Positions 4,249-5,149 of a DNA stretch of 5,149 nt are shown here, one piece after another. Position 1 is the stretch's first letter. The number at the start of each line of letters is the position of its first letter. Location of the stretch: the NCBI GenBank assembly GCA_001766965.1, contig MEKM01000156.1, positions 377-5,525 of the forward strand, read 5' to 3'. The notes beneath the pieces are model-generated. The model was not told the DNA's origin. It did not search any database and worked only from the letters and a program-made list of their open reading frames with translations. A program made the position numbers and the translations under genes. This DNA is from Acidobacteria bacterium RIFCSPHIGHO2_01_FULL_67_28 (lineage in GTDB: Bacteria > Acidobacteriota > Terriglobia > Acidiferrales > 2-02-FULL-67-57).

Positions 4249-5149
4249 ATGAAAACCGTTTACGCCGACCTGCTCGGGCGCGTCGGTTTCCGCGTGCGGC
4301 AACTGCTCGAGCATCCGCCCGAGGGTTTCCGCTTTGTCAGCCGCACGCAGTGGGCGGACCGGCTGTCGGACCGCGCCATCGGCAACGACTTCCTCTGGCG
4401 CTGGCGCCACCGGCTGAACCGGCTGGCTCCGCTGAACCTCATGGCCGCCTACGGGCCGCTGCGCTTCAAGCGCCCGCCGGCAGGCGCCGACCTGACCTAC
4501 TCGGAGTCGCCGCTCATCTTCCGCCGCGAGCCCTGGGTGGTGGGGGTCGAGGTCGCCATCCAGTTTGCCGGTTACGACCACCGCCACCTCGAGCGCTACC
4601 GCCGGGTGGTGGAGGCGGCGCTCGGCTCGCGCCACTGCCGCGGCATCGTCTGCTGGAGCGAGGCGGCCCGGCGCTCCTTGCTGGCGCGGCTCTCGGGAGA
4701 AAAGTTTGCCGAAAAGATCTCCATCGTCCACCCTGCCGGCACCCCCAAGCGGTTCGCGCGGCCCGGGTCGAGCAACGGCCGGCCGGTGCGGATTCTCTTC
4801 GTCAGCTCGGTCGTGACCCCGGGCGGGTTCGAGCAGAAGGGCGGGCGGGAAGCCCTGGAAGCCTTCGTCTGGCTCCGGCGAGTCTGCCCGCAGGCGGAGC
4901 TGATCGTGCGCAGCGACGTCCCGGAGTCGTTGCGGAGCTGTTACGAGGGCGCGCCAGGTCTGAAGTTTGTGACGCAGCCGATCGCCCGCGCCGAACTCGA
5001 CCGCCTCTACCAGTCGGCCGACATCTTCTGGTATCCGGCGCACAGCTTGAGCTCGGTGGTGGTGCTGGAGGCGATGAGCTACGCCCTGCCGGTCGTCACC
5101 TCCGACTACTACGACAACCCCGAATACATCGAAGACGGCCGCACCGGGT
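4249..5149 (+). CDS. Glycosyltransferase, GT4/GT1-like GT-B fold (3' end beyond window)
   Basis: The first 300 residues of a retaining GT-B glycosyltransferase are present; the gene runs off the window, and a family length near 350-400 suggests 50-100 residues are missing. The N-terminal half (1-180) is Arg/Trp-rich and diverged, with P-W-V-V-G-V-E near 95 and I-V-C-W-S-E-A-A-R-R-S near 134-144, a common end of the acceptor domain in GT4 enzymes. The C-terminal Rossmann domain opens with V-R-I-L-F-V-S-S (~182-189) and includes K-G-G-R-E-A-L-E-A-F, L-D-R-L-Y-Q-S-A-D-I-F-W-Y-P, then V-L-E-A-M-S-Y-A-L-P-V-V-T-S-D and N-P-E-Y-I-E-D-G-R-T-G. Glu274 is the second Glu of the E-x7-E nucleotide-sugar motif, but the first is Ser266. 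No signal peptide or membrane segment is visible; such enzymes work at the cytoplasmic face on lipid-linked glycans. Donor and acceptor are unknown. The start is ATG 4249, 7 bases after the previous stop. Confidence 0.88.
   Translation, partial: MKTVYADLLGRVGFRVRQLLEHPPEGFRFVSRTQWADRLSDRAIGNDFLWRWRHRLNRLAPLNLMAAYGPLRFKRPPAGADLTYSESPLIFRREPWVVGVEVAIQFAGYDHRHLERYRRVVEAALGSRHCRGIVCWSEAARRSLLARLSGEKFAEKISIVHPAGTPKRFARPGSSNGRPVRILFVSSVVTPGGFEQKGGREALEAFVWLRRVCPQAELIVRSDVPESLRSCYEGAPGLKFVTQPIARAELDRLYQSADIFWYPAHSLSSVVVLEAMSYALPVVTSDYYDNPEYIEDGRTG

Noticed and set aside
4165..5043. 292-residue open frame on the minus strand
   Set aside because: It mirrors the glycosyltransferase gene, has low-complexity composition and no domain. 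The + strand frame carries the GT4 motifs.

Overview
The window comes from a high-GC bacterium (roughly 70% G+C by eye, with strong G/C bias at third codon positions). Nothing in the sequence fixes the phylum. Essentially all of it is coding, all genes lie on the + strand, and they are tightly packed or overlapping. There are no RNA genes, mobile elements, CRISPR arrays or recognisable terminators, and no gene-free stretch longer than about 20 bases. It reads as the interior of one polysaccharide or glycoconjugate (O-antigen, capsule or exopolysaccharide type) operon that continues past both window edges.

Layout: the last 23 codons of an upstream gene (to 74); an extended-SDR NAD-dependent sugar-nucleotide epimerase/dehydratase family protein (65-1081); a DegT/DnrJ/EryC1/StrS PLP-dependent sugar aminotransferase (1078-2232) overlapping it through ATGA; a GDP-L-fucose synthase (Fcl/WcaG)-like SDR (2249-3214); a third SDR with GDP-mannose-3,5-epimerase-like sequence (3207-4241), overlapping the previous gene by 8 bases behind a strong Shine-Dalgarno; and the first 300 residues of a GT4-type glycosyltransferase (4249 to the window edge).

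How they may work together (inference): the three SDRs and the aminotransferase would build one or more modified, probably amino-deoxy, nucleotide sugars, which GT4-type enzymes then transfer to a growing glycan. None of the three SDRs carries the (S/T)-D-E active-site signature of classical NDP-sugar 4,6-dehydratases, so the enzyme making a 4-keto-6-deoxy intermediate should be encoded elsewhere.

The most notable observation is that two of the three SDRs lack the usual catalytic Ser/Thr (Gly in the first, Ala in the second) while keeping Tyr-x-x-x-Lys. The third keeps the Ser but lacks the Cys and Lys expected of a GDP-mannose 3,5-epimerase. The precise chemistry is therefore uncertain and may be non-standard. 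I see an ordinary type of locus with atypical active sites, not clear evidence for a wholly new system.
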